Of a stretch of DNA of 64,000 bases, positions 1 through 9,449 are shown in pieces. Location: positions 1,999,001 through 2,063,000 of the forward strand of contig NZ_CP025791.1 in the NCBI RefSeq assembly GCF_002886045.1. The letters are read 5' to 3'. Position 1 is the stretch's first letter. Each line of letters opens with the position of its first letter. This stretch comes from Flavivirga eckloniae (GTDB lineage Bacteria; Bacteroidota; Bacteroidia; Flavobacteriales; Flavobacteriaceae). The notes under the pieces were generated by a model. It saw only the letters and a list, made by a program, of their open reading frames with translations, was not told where the DNA came from and did no database searches. Made by a program: the position numbers and the translations under genes.

Positions 1-491
1 AGCGTCCAACCCTCGCGAGAAAGAATACCATCTTCCAGAGGTGTTGCTCCATCAATTTGATCTAAAGTTCTGGTAGTTCCTTTTAGGTTTCCATTATTTT
101 TTTGTCCAGGAGACCAAGCTATTTTTTTTGTTCCGGTCTGTCCTTCTATAGCTAAATTTGATTTTTTAAACGACCCTGTCCCTATTTTATATTTCAAGGT
201 TAAGGCTTCAGTTTTAATCAACAACCAACCGTCTTGTTTGGTTACACTAAAATCCGGCACATCCAAATCTCGGTTTACAAATACCAATGACGCACGATCT
301 TCAAAAAGACCATCCTCTGTCCATTCCAATCGTATCATTCGCGGAGTAAGCACTGTAAACCTACAGTTATCTTGAACAACAGTAGCCTTTACCTCCTTTT
401 GGTTAACAGGTTTCCCAGTAACTTGGGCATTTAAATTAAAACTGATGATACAGCAACATGCCACTAAAAGCATTTTCGAAATTTTGGACAT
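1..491 (-). CDS. GH31-like glycoside hydrolase, N-terminal part (cut by window edge)
   Basis: The reading frame opens at ATG 491 and runs off the left edge, so only about 163 residues are visible. It begins with a signal peptide (MSKISKMLLVACCCIISFNLNAQ region, cleavage after NAQ). The rest resembles the N-terminal beta-sandwich of GH31 alpha-glucosidases/alpha-xylosidases: a TVLTPRMIRLEW stretch, FVNRDLDVPDF, and then LKGTTRTLDQIDG followed by LSREGW, which usually lies just before the catalytic barrel. The catalytic Asp residues are outside the window, so substrate cannot be judged. It is the last visible gene of the minus-strand glycan operon, 36 bases after the GH20 stop. The GH31 assignment is family-level recognition from the N-domain only. 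Confidence 0.75.
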   Translation of the reverse strand, partial: MSKISKMLLVACCCIISFNLNAQVTGKPVNQKEVKATVVQDNCRFTVLTPRMIRLEWTEDGLFEDRASLVFVNRDLDVPDFSVTKQDGWLLIKTEALTLKYKIGTGSFKKSNLAIEGQTGTKKIAWSPGQKNNGNLKGTTRTLDQIDGATPLEDGILSREGWT

Positions 492-527
492 GTTTATTGT
501 TTTTATAACACTACTACTCATTGCAAA

Positions 528-2813
528 CTATTTTAAGGGCAAAGCCAAATCTTCAAAAGGTTCAAAATCTTTCATTTCTGGGGTTTTGTACAAAATACTT
601 AGTTGATTCTGTATCTGCTTGTAAAAATATTTTATGGTTATTTTATGAGTACCTGCTGTTAATTTCAGATTAAATTCTTCAGGTTTGTTGCCAAAATTCT
701 CGCCTTTTGCAACTAATTTGTCATCTATGTAAAGTTCTGCCAAACCATCGTGGGTTTGCAACCTTAATTGATAGTCGTTGGTCTCTTTAATAGAAATATT
801 GCCTTTTAACTCTACGGCATATTGGTTATAAATTCCTTTAAATCGGGTTTCTATATGACCTTCTTTTTTAACTTTTGCGAAAAGCTCTCCGTTAATCTTT
901 TTTAAGCGTTCTGATGTCATTCTTCCGGAAACGCCTTCTCTAATACGCTGTAACTCCTCAAAATTTGGCATCTCGTTCCACCCTTTATTCGGAGCAGGAC
1001 CAAAAACTTTATATTGGTATATAGGCTCTATTTTGTAATAGTACTCTTGTATAGGAAACCCTATTTTATTACCATCTTTACCATAGTGTTGTGTGGTAAG
1101 AATGCCGCTTTTCTTAAGGGTTATTTTTTCGTTATAAACTGAAGCTTTATCCATATCTGGCATGTCCCAGGAATCTGAATAGGTATATTTTATTTGACCT
1201 TCTAAAGACGATTTTAAAGTAATATCCATAAACTCCGTGAAGGTTTGATCTTCTTCTTGAATTAGGCTATCGACAACAATTTCTACGGGGCTAAATAATT
1301 GCGAATACAACTGATTTTGTTTCTCGTATCTGTTTAAAAAACTGGTGTAGTCGTCAACTCTATTTTTATTCCACAAACGTTCTGCCATTACCGGAACTCG
1401 CTCCCGAAGCACTGGAATTACTTTGTAATGATTTTGTTCCCAAAAACATATTTGTGCTCCAAGTGTTGCTTGGTTGGCTTCTATTTTAATATCATCGATT
1501 TTATCGTCCCAATGGCTCCACATTTGGGCATCCCAGTTATAGGCATTTTCTGTTGAAGGCGCTAAATTCATAGCTCCAACCATATACCACGGAATCCATG
1601 CGGCATTAACTATTTTGTATCCGTTTGCTACTAAATTATCTGGTTTATTATACGTGGCATTCCAAACAATAACCGTAATATCTTTAGAAATGGTTTCTTT
1701 GCCTGCTCCTGTACCATGAAACCCTTCCCATATTAACGATTTTTTACCTTTGGCTTTAACCATAGCATCCATTCTATTTATAAAATGGCAAAACAATTCG
1801 TTTGCGTCTCCTTTAAGTGCCAACTCCAAATTATGCTCTTTACAATAGGTCTTGTATTCTGGTACGGTTTTAATCGCTTCTAAATAAACCTCATCGCCAC
1901 CAAAGTGAATGTAAGGGCTTGTATAGAAAACCTCACTTAACTTGTCTATTATGGTTTCGCAAGCCTTATAAGTTTCTTCTTTTGCCATGTTAACAACATA
2001 GAGCGCTTTGGCTTTCTTGGTTTTGGGGTCTATGCTTCCAAAAGTCTCAGGGTATTTAGACCAAAGTTCTGTTGAGTGTCCAGGTAGATCTATTTCGGGT
2101 ATAATGGTGATGCCTCGCTGTTTTGCGTATGCCACCAACTCCTTTAATTCTTCAATGGTATAATACTCCCTAGAGCCTTTCTCATCGAAACGCTGTAATT
2201 CCGGAAAGCCTTCTAAAGGAAATGTAAACCTTCTATTATCTGATAAATGTAAATGCAGGTATTTTATCTTGTATAACCACAATAGATCTATGGTTTCCTT
2301 TATCGTTTCCGTTGGATGCCAAAAACGGGCCAAATCCAACATAACCGATCGGTATTTATAATCCGGTTCATCTGATATTGAAATATTCGGTAAAATAACC
2401 TGCCCTTTCTTTACAGTTATTAACTGTAACAATGTAGCGGTTCCCATAGCTAAACTGTTATAGTTTGCTGCTTCTATAAAAGCCTTTTTCTTCTCTATAT
2501 TAAGATGATAAGCTTCTTCTTTTAGCGTTTTATTGTACCCTAGTACTATATTTCTTTTCTCATTACCTTCTGTAGCAACATCTAATGACAACCCAGATAC
2601 TTTATGTATTTGTTCTGATAAAAAATATGCTAAAGGTTTTAATGAATCGCTTAAGGCTATAATTTTGGTTTTATTATTGATCTTAAGTATGCCTTTATTT
2701 ATGGAATAGTTATGAGGTTCTGGAACCATATGCACATCGGGCATGGGTGCCTCCATACATTGTATAAATAAAAAGGGGATTAAAAGTATTAAGTATTTAT
2801 AGCTAAGCTTCAT
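528..2813 (-). CDS. GH20 beta-N-acetylhexosaminidase lipoprotein with PA14-like C-terminus
   Basis: It should remove terminal beta-linked GlcNAc or GalNAc from glycans by substrate-assisted catalysis. The catalytic Asp-Glu pair is in HFGGDEVYLEA near residue 307. The GH20b N-domain covers about residues 25-150 and the TIM barrel about 155-490. A C-terminal region (about 640-750: QLRLQTHDGLAELYID, then GTHKITIKYF) looks like a PA14/sugar-binding beta-domain. I place the start at ATG 2813, not at the longer frame opening at 2843, because it puts a lipoprotein signal with lipobox FIQC at the N-terminus. The protein is therefore probably anchored to a membrane by lipid. It is 31 bases downstream of a second GH20 gene, in the same operon. 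Linkage specificity (chitooligosaccharide, mucin-type or other) cannot be read from the sequence. Confidence 0.9.
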   Translation of the reverse strand: MKLSYKYLILLIPFLFIQCMEAPMPDVHMVPEPHNYSINKGILKINNKTKIIALSDSLKPLAYFLSEQIHKVSGLSLDVATEGNEKRNIVLGYNKTLKEEAYHLNIEKKKAFIEAANYNSLAMGTATLLQLITVKKGQVILPNISISDEPDYKYRSVMLDLARFWHPTETIKETIDLLWLYKIKYLHLHLSDNRRFTFPLEGFPELQRFDEKGSREYYTIEELKELVAYAKQRGITIIPEIDLPGHSTELWSKYPETFGSIDPKTKKAKALYVVNMAKEETYKACETIIDKLSEVFYTSPYIHFGGDEVYLEAIKTVPEYKTYCKEHNLELALKGDANELFCHFINRMDAMVKAKGKKSLIWEGFHGTGAGKETISKDITVIVWNATYNKPDNLVANGYKIVNAAWIPWYMVGAMNLAPSTENAYNWDAQMWSHWDDKIDDIKIEANQATLGAQICFWEQNHYKVIPVLRERVPVMAERLWNKNRVDDYTSFLNRYEKQNQLYSQLFSPVEIVVDSLIQEEDQTFTEFMDITLKSSLEGQIKYTYSDSWDMPDMDKASVYNEKITLKKSGILTTQHYGKDGNKIGFPIQEYYYKIEPIYQYKVFGPAPNKGWNEMPNFEELQRIREGVSGRMTSERLKKINGELFAKVKKEGHIETRFKGIYNQYAVELKGNISIKETNDYQLRLQTHDGLAELYIDDKLVAKGENFGNKPEEFNLKLTAGTHKITIKYFYKQIQNQLSILYKTPEMKDFEPFEDLALPLK

Positions 2814-2844
2814 TCGTAATATATTTTTATTGACTAATAGCAAT

Positions 2845-4404
2845 TTATTTTTTCTCTTCTTTAAAGTTATGGTTAAGTAGTAAACTGTCCTGTTTACTGT
2901 CTTTTATTAGTAAGGACAATTTCTCGTCCGTGCTATCAAGGTGTTTCATAAACACCTCGTAAGACACTTTTTTGGATGTATTCCAAATACGCTCATTAAG
3001 GGCTGGTAATCGTCTTCTTAAACTAGGGATTTCTACCTTATCCTGCTGTTCCCAGGAACACATTTGAGCACCTATAACTAAAGGCGTTTTTTCAAGTTGA
3101 ATCGGGACTATTGATGGAGCTTTTGAGAACCAGTTTTCCCATCGCCACATATTCCAGTTATAAATGGTTTTAGGTTCCCATTTCTTCTGGTTTACTACGT
3201 ATAACGGTTTCCAGGAAGTATTTACTACCGTATACCCATCTTCTACAAGATGATTGGGTAAATACTTATTGGTTTCAAACTCAAAAACAATAATGTCTTT
3301 CGGAATTTCTATGGTGCCTTCTCTTTTAAAACCTTCCCAAACACACATTTGCTTACCATATTTCTTTACTATTTTGTTTACACGTACAATAAAATGGCGA
3401 TACAATTCGTGCACATCTTCACCCAGCTCATGTTCTTTCATATATGCTTGTACCTTTGGGTCGTTTGTTACTTCATTAAAAATAGCTTCATCGCCACCTA
3501 TATGAAAATAAGGAGAGGCTTTAAAAACCGATGTTAATTCCCTTATAAGCACATCAATAGCTTCATAGGTTTTTTCATTACCCATGTTAATGATCCAAGG
3601 ATTTTTTTCAACGTCTTTAATGGCAAATATTTCAGGGTATTTTTTTACAAACGGACTTGAATGACCTGGTATATCAATTTCTGGTATAATGGTTACCCCT
3701 CGTGCTTGAGAATAGGCTTCCAATTCTTCCAACTCTTCAAAACTGTATGTTTTTTCAGGCGTTGATAATTTTGAATATTCTTTTGATGGTAATGTATAAG
3801 ATTGATAGTCTGTAAAATGCAAATGCACATAGTTAGACTTATAAAACGATGCCATCTGAATAAACTTCTTAACGGAAGCTACGGGATGCCACGCTCTGGC
3901 TAAATCTATCATAAGCCCCCTGTAATTGGCATCTGGATAATCTTTTATGGCAAGCACAGGAAATCCTAGTAAGCCATCTTGCACTGTTGCTAGTTGTAAA
4001 AGCGTTGTTCGCGCCATAGCAAGTGCTTGATAACTTCCTCCGGTAACTGCTATAACGTTATTAATAGTAAGACGATATTCCTCCTTAGCCAATTTAGTAT
4101 CAATATCAAAAAGGATATCTGTATTGCTATTTTTCTCTTTAGAAATCTTTAAATCGATCTTAGTAAGATCATGAATCTCTTCTTTAAATATTTTAAGTAA
4201 AGGTTTCACCTCTGTATTGGGCGCATATATTTCACTTTCGGCCGAAAGAAATACTTGATTTGGTGTTTCTATTATTTCTTTAGGTAAAGGAAGTATTTCC
4301 ACACTTCCTGAAAATGGTTTTATTTCCGTGCTTTCTTTGCATGATATTAATATTGTTACGACAATAAATAGTAATGCAAATTGTTTTAAAAAGATATGAC
4401 GCAT
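2845..4404 (-). CDS. GH20 beta-N-acetylhexosaminidase lipoprotein (second copy)
   Basis: This is a 519-residue GH20 enzyme with an N-terminal lipoprotein signal ending in ILISC. The catalytic pair is intact in HIGGDEAIFNE (near residue 303). The GH20b N-domain ends near GLMIDLARAWHP, the usual entry to the barrel. It is shorter than its neighbour at 528-2813 because it lacks the C-terminal PA14-like extension. The two proteins are clearly related but well diverged, so this is an old duplication or separate recruitment and suggests different linkages or subsites. The start ATG at 4404 lies 7 bases after the stop of the BNR_4-GH105 gene, so co-transcription and probably translational coupling are likely. 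Confidence 0.9.
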   Translation of the reverse strand: MRHIFLKQFALLFIVVTILISCKESTEIKPFSGSVEILPLPKEIIETPNQVFLSAESEIYAPNTEVKPLLKIFKEEIHDLTKIDLKISKEKNSNTDILFDIDTKLAKEEYRLTINNVIAVTGGSYQALAMARTTLLQLATVQDGLLGFPVLAIKDYPDANYRGLMIDLARAWHPVASVKKFIQMASFYKSNYVHLHFTDYQSYTLPSKEYSKLSTPEKTYSFEELEELEAYSQARGVTIIPEIDIPGHSSPFVKKYPEIFAIKDVEKNPWIINMGNEKTYEAIDVLIRELTSVFKASPYFHIGGDEAIFNEVTNDPKVQAYMKEHELGEDVHELYRHFIVRVNKIVKKYGKQMCVWEGFKREGTIEIPKDIIVFEFETNKYLPNHLVEDGYTVVNTSWKPLYVVNQKKWEPKTIYNWNMWRWENWFSKAPSIVPIQLEKTPLVIGAQMCSWEQQDKVEIPSLRRRLPALNERIWNTSKKVSYEVFMKHLDSTDEKLSLLIKDSKQDSLLLNHNFKEEKK

Positions 4405-4411
4405 CTCCTCT

Positions 4412-6874
4412 TTATTTTTTGTTTTTTGAGGCCGTAATCATTTTATGAGTCTCGCTGCCTGCCATTAAAAAAGCACCGGTACCGTATACATGCCAATTTT
4501 CTGGGGTGAATTTTCGTGGATCGATACCTTCTGGCTGTACATTTCCTAAGCGTCCATTTTTGTTTACGCTAGTACAGAGTGCTTTCCAACCTTTTAATAC
4601 TTGTGGTTTATACTTTTGGTCTATCAATCCATTATTAATTCCCCATGCCAGGGCATATATATAAAACGCACTTCCGCTTACTTCACCAACATCTTGATAT
4701 TCGGGATCTAAAAGACTAACACGCCACATGCCATCTTCGCTTTGTAGTTCTAATAACTTAGCAGCCATATCACTGTACAACTTTATATACTTGCTTCTGC
4801 TTGAATAGTCTTCTGGCATAGCTTCCAATATTCTTGCTATACCTGCCATAACCCAACCATTACCTCTACTCCAAAATATTTTCTTTCCATTTTCTGAGCG
4901 CTTTTTAAAATAACGATCGTCTCTGTATATTAAAGAATCTTCTTTTGAATAAAGATAATCTACAGTAACCCAGAACATGGTATTCATATAGTCCAAATAC
5001 TTCTTCTCTCCGGTTACTTTTGCCATTTGGGCAAAGGCAGGAGGTGCCATAAATAAGGCATCACACCAAGTCCACCATTCAACAAAGTACGGATTGTTGG
5101 CAAATCGAACATCTGCCATATATTTCCGTCTTGTTGATAAATGAATATCCATAGCCCATTTGCTATATTCTATCATTTTGGGGTCTTTGTCCAAATTATA
5201 CAACCACGCCCAATTAGAAATAATTTTTAATTGATCTGCATAAAAAATGTTATCGAGAGGTTTCCAATTAGCGTGCTGCCCAACATTCACCATTTCTTGT
5301 TTATAGCGATCTTCTCCCGTGAGTTCGTACAATTCTTGTACACCAACAAAATAAGTTCCCCAATGCCACTCAAGAAGTCTTTTAAGGTCGTATGGATTAG
5401 CAAATTGCCAATCTGCAGTTTGACGCATAATATCAACAATTTGATTAGGCTCTAATGGGTTTGTAATTGTTGGGGATTGTAACCCCATTTTTATGGAACT
5501 ATGATAACGGTCTTCCCATGGAATTTTGGTCCAAGACTGATGGCTGTAAAACTGATAACTTGTGTTTTGCATCCATAACACCTGTAAAGGGTTATCTTTT
5601 TTTGCACCTCTTACTGCAAAGGGACGTACATTATCTTTTTCTGATCCTTTGGTAATAAAGTCGACTTTCCATGATTTACCATCATTTTTAGTCACCCACT
5701 TTTCTATTTCAAATACAGAATCTCGTTTTACAGAAAGGTATACCTCATTGGTATTTTCATGATCAATGTTTATTCCTCCTGAATAATTGGGCTCCATTTC
5801 TTTTTTACCCTTAGCCGTTTTAGGGAACCATGCTCCAGAATTAATCAGGGTTCTATTCACCCAGTTTTTCCCTGTCCATTTGGCATAACAATAGTAATGT
5901 GCTGTATCTGTTGGGAATTTGGTATAGGCGATTACTGGATTTCCTTTTTCATCTTCTGCTATATCCCAGTTCCATGCTTTTGCGCCTCCTTTTTTGGCGT
6001 CGTATACCTTATCCAATTCTTCTGGTCTTAAAGGTAAATCTGCTATGTCTTTTATCTTATCTCCATTAGCCTTGTAGAACGCACCATTTTCATAGTACGT
6101 GTAATATATGCTATTGTCCTTTTCGTTTCTGGGATGACCATCGGTGAATGTAAAGTGTATTTTTTTATCGCCATTGGAGTATACTTTAGTATATGGACGT
6201 CTGAAACTGTAAATAGGGTCTGGCATCATTAGTATCCGCCCTTTTGCCCATGTATCGCCATTGTCATCACTTTGAGAATAACTTGGCTTACCATCTATAC
6301 CTCTCCAGAACAGGTAAATTCTTCCTTTTTCAGATTCTAAACGAATGGGGTGACTATAATCTTGAGAAAAGGACGAATTTGGTTTAGGCTTTAAATTTTC
6401 ATCATTTAAATATAATTCCTGGACCTTATTCCATTCTAATATATCTTCGGCATTTTTTGATTTAATTAAATATCCCGGAGGTGCTACTGATGAATTCCCA
6501 TAGCCGTGTCTGTTAAAAAAGACCAATAGTTTCCCTGCTTCATCAAACAAAATGGATGGATGATCATGATCGTCTACTTCCAGGTTTTTTTCAACTATAT
6601 GTGTTGTTATTTGTTTGGTATCATGATCGTAACTCCCTATAGTAATATTACCATAATTATCGATCCATCCAGAATAGGTGCGTTTGTGCTTCCCTTCAAA
6701 GTAAACGGCTCTAGGATCTGTAAACCAACACCAAGACCCATTAAATGTCATTGATTTATATGATTCGCTATGGTTACCAGTAGTTTTGTTAATTTTTGTC
6801 TTAACTAAGTTTTGCTGAGCACTTAATGTTAACATCGTCGCAAACAATATAAAAACGCTTATGTTTCTCTTCAT
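4412..6874 (-). CDS. BNR_4 propeller - GH105/GH88 unsaturated uronyl hydrolase fusion (copy A)
   Basis: This two-domain secreted protein (820 residues) has a signal peptide ending TLSAQQN. Residues about 40-430 form a BNR_4-type seven-bladed propeller, with SWCWFTDPRAVYFEG, then DDHDHPSILFDEAG and FFNRHG. Residues about 455-815 form an (alpha/alpha)6 barrel of the GH88/GH105 type: TADWQF, then WWTWCDALFMAPP near residue 600 (with the expected catalytic Asp) and FWSRGNGW near 670. The GH105/88 part should hydrolyse delta-4,5-unsaturated uronic acid from oligosaccharide ends. BNR_4 propellers include GH145 and the PL42 rhamnose-glucuronate lyases. A propeller that makes the unsaturated uronate, fused to the hydrolase that removes it, would be a logical pair; that role is inference. 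A close paralog lies directly upstream at 6977-9433. Confidence 0.85.
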   Translation of the reverse strand: MKRNISVFILFATMLTLSAQQNLVKTKINKTTGNHSESYKSMTFNGSWCWFTDPRAVYFEGKHKRTYSGWIDNYGNITIGSYDHDTKQITTHIVEKNLEVDDHDHPSILFDEAGKLLVFFNRHGYGNSSVAPPGYLIKSKNAEDILEWNKVQELYLNDENLKPKPNSSFSQDYSHPIRLESEKGRIYLFWRGIDGKPSYSQSDDNGDTWAKGRILMMPDPIYSFRRPYTKVYSNGDKKIHFTFTDGHPRNEKDNSIYYTYYENGAFYKANGDKIKDIADLPLRPEELDKVYDAKKGGAKAWNWDIAEDEKGNPVIAYTKFPTDTAHYYCYAKWTGKNWVNRTLINSGAWFPKTAKGKKEMEPNYSGGINIDHENTNEVYLSVKRDSVFEIEKWVTKNDGKSWKVDFITKGSEKDNVRPFAVRGAKKDNPLQVLWMQNTSYQFYSHQSWTKIPWEDRYHSSIKMGLQSPTITNPLEPNQIVDIMRQTADWQFANPYDLKRLLEWHWGTYFVGVQELYELTGEDRYKQEMVNVGQHANWKPLDNIFYADQLKIISNWAWLYNLDKDPKMIEYSKWAMDIHLSTRRKYMADVRFANNPYFVEWWTWCDALFMAPPAFAQMAKVTGEKKYLDYMNTMFWVTVDYLYSKEDSLIYRDDRYFKKRSENGKKIFWSRGNGWVMAGIARILEAMPEDYSSRSKYIKLYSDMAAKLLELQSEDGMWRVSLLDPEYQDVGEVSGSAFYIYALAWGINNGLIDQKYKPQVLKGWKALCTSVNKNGRLGNVQPEGIDPRKFTPENWHVYGTGAFLMAGSETHKMITASKNKK

Positions 6875-6976
6875 ACTATACTTAATTCCTTTTTATTTAT
6901 TGATATTTATCTTTATCTCTCTCTACCACCTTTTTAAAACAACCGTTAAGTTATTTTCAAAAGGTTTACTATTATT

Positions 6977-9433
6977 TTATTTACTACCTCCCATTAGCTG
7001 ATAAATTTCCTTTCCAGCCATTAAGAAGGCTCCTGTTCCGTAAACTTGCCAATCATCTTCTTTAAACTTATAAGGGTCTACACCATCATATTGCACACTG
7101 CCCAACCTACCATTTTTATTTACTTTATCACATAATGCAATCCAACCTTTTTCAACTGCGGGTCTGTGTTTCATATCTAAAATACCATTATTGAGCCCCC
7201 AAGCCATTGCATATATGTAAAATGCGCTACCGCTTGTTTCTCCTACATCAAAAAATTCAGGATCTAGTAAACTTGCTCTCCACATACCGTCCTCTTTATT
7301 TTGAAGTTCAAGAAGTTTAGCTGTCATTTCATTATACATTTCAATGTATTTTGGCCTACTTGGATAGTCTTGAGGCAAAAGATCCAGAATTCTAGTTACA
7401 GCAGCTATTACCCAGCCATTACCACGTCCCCAAAATATTTTTTTACCGTTTTCTGATCGTTTTTTGAAGTAGCGATCATCTCTAAACATCAAAGAGTCTT
7501 CTTTTGAATATAGATAGTCTTTTGAAATCCAGAACATCCTGTCCATATAGTCCAAATACTTTTTCTCACCAGTTACATCCCACATTTTAGCGAAAGCTGG
7601 CGGGGCAACAAAGAGTGCATCACACCAAGTCCACCATTCAGTAAAATAAGGGTTGCCCGCAAATCTAACATCTGCTTTTCTAGCAGTGCGTAAGCCTATA
7701 TGAGCATCCATAACCCATTTGCTGTGTTCAATCATTTTTGGGTCTTTATCCTCCTCATATAACCATGCCCAATTAGACATTACCGTGGCCTTATCTGCAT
7801 GAAAAATCTCGCCACCTATAGAATAGTTTGCGTGTTCCCCTACATTAATCATTTCTTGTTTATAACGGTCTTCCTTTGTTAATTCATAAAGCGCCTCAAC
7901 ACCAACATAGTATGTACCCCAATGCCAGTCGATAACTTGTTTAAGGTCAAACGGGTTGGCAAACTGCCAATCGGCAGTTTGGCGCATAACATCTATAATC
8001 TGTTTAGGCTCTAATGGGTTGGTGATTTCTGGAGATTGAACCCCAATTTTAATACTACTGTGAAAGCGTTCATCCCATGTGGTATTAGTCCAAGCGGCAT
8101 GACTGTAAACGATGTATTTAGTGTTTTGCATCCACAATACTTGTAAAGGGTTTCCTTTTTTTGCGCCTCTTACTGCAAATGGACGGATATTGTCTTTTTC
8201 AGAACCTTTAGTAATAGGTTCCACTTTCCATGAATTCCCATTGTTCTTTGTTGTCCATTTTTCAATTTCAAAGACAGCATTTCGTTTTACAGATAAATAG
8301 ATTTCGTTTGTGTTTTCATGATCGATATTCATGCCTCCAGAATAGTGAGGCGCCCATTCTTTTCTTCCCTCTTGTGTTTTAGGAAACCAACTACCTGCAT
8401 GAACAAGTGTTTTATTTATCCAATCCTTTCCAGACCATTTTGCATAACAATAATAATGTGTAGTATCTGTTGGAAACTTAGCATAGGCTATTACGGGATT
8501 CCCTTTTTCATCTTCGGCAATATCCCAGTTCCAAGCTTTTGCACCGCTTTTTTTGGCATCATAAACGATATCTAGTTCCTTTGTTTTTAAAGGTAAATCT
8601 TCTATGTTTTTTATTTTTTGGCCATTTGCTTTATAAAAAGCCCCATTTTCATAATAGGTATAATATATATTGTTATTTTTCTCTTTATCTGGATGGCCAT
8701 CTGTAAATGTAAAATGTATTTTGCTTTCACCATTGGAATACACTTTTGTATAAGGTCTGCGAAATGCATAAATAGGATCAGGCATATATACAAACTTACC
8801 TTTACTCCAAGTCTCACCGTTATCATTACTTATGGAATAAGTGGGTTTACCATCAATGCCTCTCCAAAAAAGATATAGTCTTCCTTGTTCTGCTTTTAAC
8901 TTAATGGGATGGCTGTAGTCTTGAGAAAAAGAAGCATTTCGTGATGGCTTAAGTTTTTCATCATTTAAATACAATTCCTGAACTTTTTTCCATTGCAAGA
9001 TATCCTCTGGATTCTCAGCACGAATTAAAAACCCTGGAGGAGCTATTGTATCTTCACCATAACCATGTCTATTGAAAAAAACAAGCAGTCTTCCTGCTTC
9101 ATCAAATAGTAATGATGGATGGTCATGATCATCTACCTCCAAATTTTCTTCCACGATATGAGTTGCAATTTCTTTTGTGTCATGATCATAAAAGCCTATG
9201 GTTATGTTCCCATAATTATCAATCCAACCAGAATAGGTGCGTTTGTACTTGCCTTCAAAATAAACAGCTCTTGGGTCTGTATACCAACACCAAGATCCAT
9301 TAAACGTAAATGATTTATAGGATTCACTGTGGTTACCAATCGTTCTGTTAACTTTTGTCTTAACTAAATTTTGTTGCGCATTTAATGTTAGCATAGACAC
9401 AAACAATACTAAAACACCTATACTTTTTTTCAT
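6977..9433 (-). CDS. BNR_4 propeller - GH105/GH88 fusion (copy B)
   Basis: This is a tandem paralog of the 4412-6874 gene, colinear along its whole length, with the same domain order and the same landmark motifs: SWCWYTDPRAVYFEG, DDHDHPSLLFDEAG, WWTWCDALFVAPP and FWGRGNGW. I start it at ATG 9433 (MKKSIGVLVLFVSMLTLNAQ), which gives a clean signal peptide. The longer frame to 9484 overlaps the GH89 gene. The clearest differences between the copies are around the helical-barrel entry and the stretch MSNWAWLYEEDKDPKMIEHSKWV, so they may act on different anomers or branch contexts. The intergenic gap to copy A is about 100 bases, long enough for an internal promoter or RNA-processing site, though I see no clear one. 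Confidence 0.85.
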   Translation of the reverse strand: MKKSIGVLVLFVSMLTLNAQQNLVKTKVNRTIGNHSESYKSFTFNGSWCWYTDPRAVYFEGKYKRTYSGWIDNYGNITIGFYDHDTKEIATHIVEENLEVDDHDHPSLLFDEAGRLLVFFNRHGYGEDTIAPPGFLIRAENPEDILQWKKVQELYLNDEKLKPSRNASFSQDYSHPIKLKAEQGRLYLFWRGIDGKPTYSISNDNGETWSKGKFVYMPDPIYAFRRPYTKVYSNGESKIHFTFTDGHPDKEKNNNIYYTYYENGAFYKANGQKIKNIEDLPLKTKELDIVYDAKKSGAKAWNWDIAEDEKGNPVIAYAKFPTDTTHYYCYAKWSGKDWINKTLVHAGSWFPKTQEGRKEWAPHYSGGMNIDHENTNEIYLSVKRNAVFEIEKWTTKNNGNSWKVEPITKGSEKDNIRPFAVRGAKKGNPLQVLWMQNTKYIVYSHAAWTNTTWDERFHSSIKIGVQSPEITNPLEPKQIIDVMRQTADWQFANPFDLKQVIDWHWGTYYVGVEALYELTKEDRYKQEMINVGEHANYSIGGEIFHADKATVMSNWAWLYEEDKDPKMIEHSKWVMDAHIGLRTARKADVRFAGNPYFTEWWTWCDALFVAPPAFAKMWDVTGEKKYLDYMDRMFWISKDYLYSKEDSLMFRDDRYFKKRSENGKKIFWGRGNGWVIAAVTRILDLLPQDYPSRPKYIEMYNEMTAKLLELQNKEDGMWRASLLDPEFFDVGETSGSAFYIYAMAWGLNNGILDMKHRPAVEKGWIALCDKVNKNGRLGSVQYDGVDPYKFKEDDWQVYGTGAFLMAGKEIYQLMGGSK

Positions 9434-9449
9434 TTTACAACTATAATTG

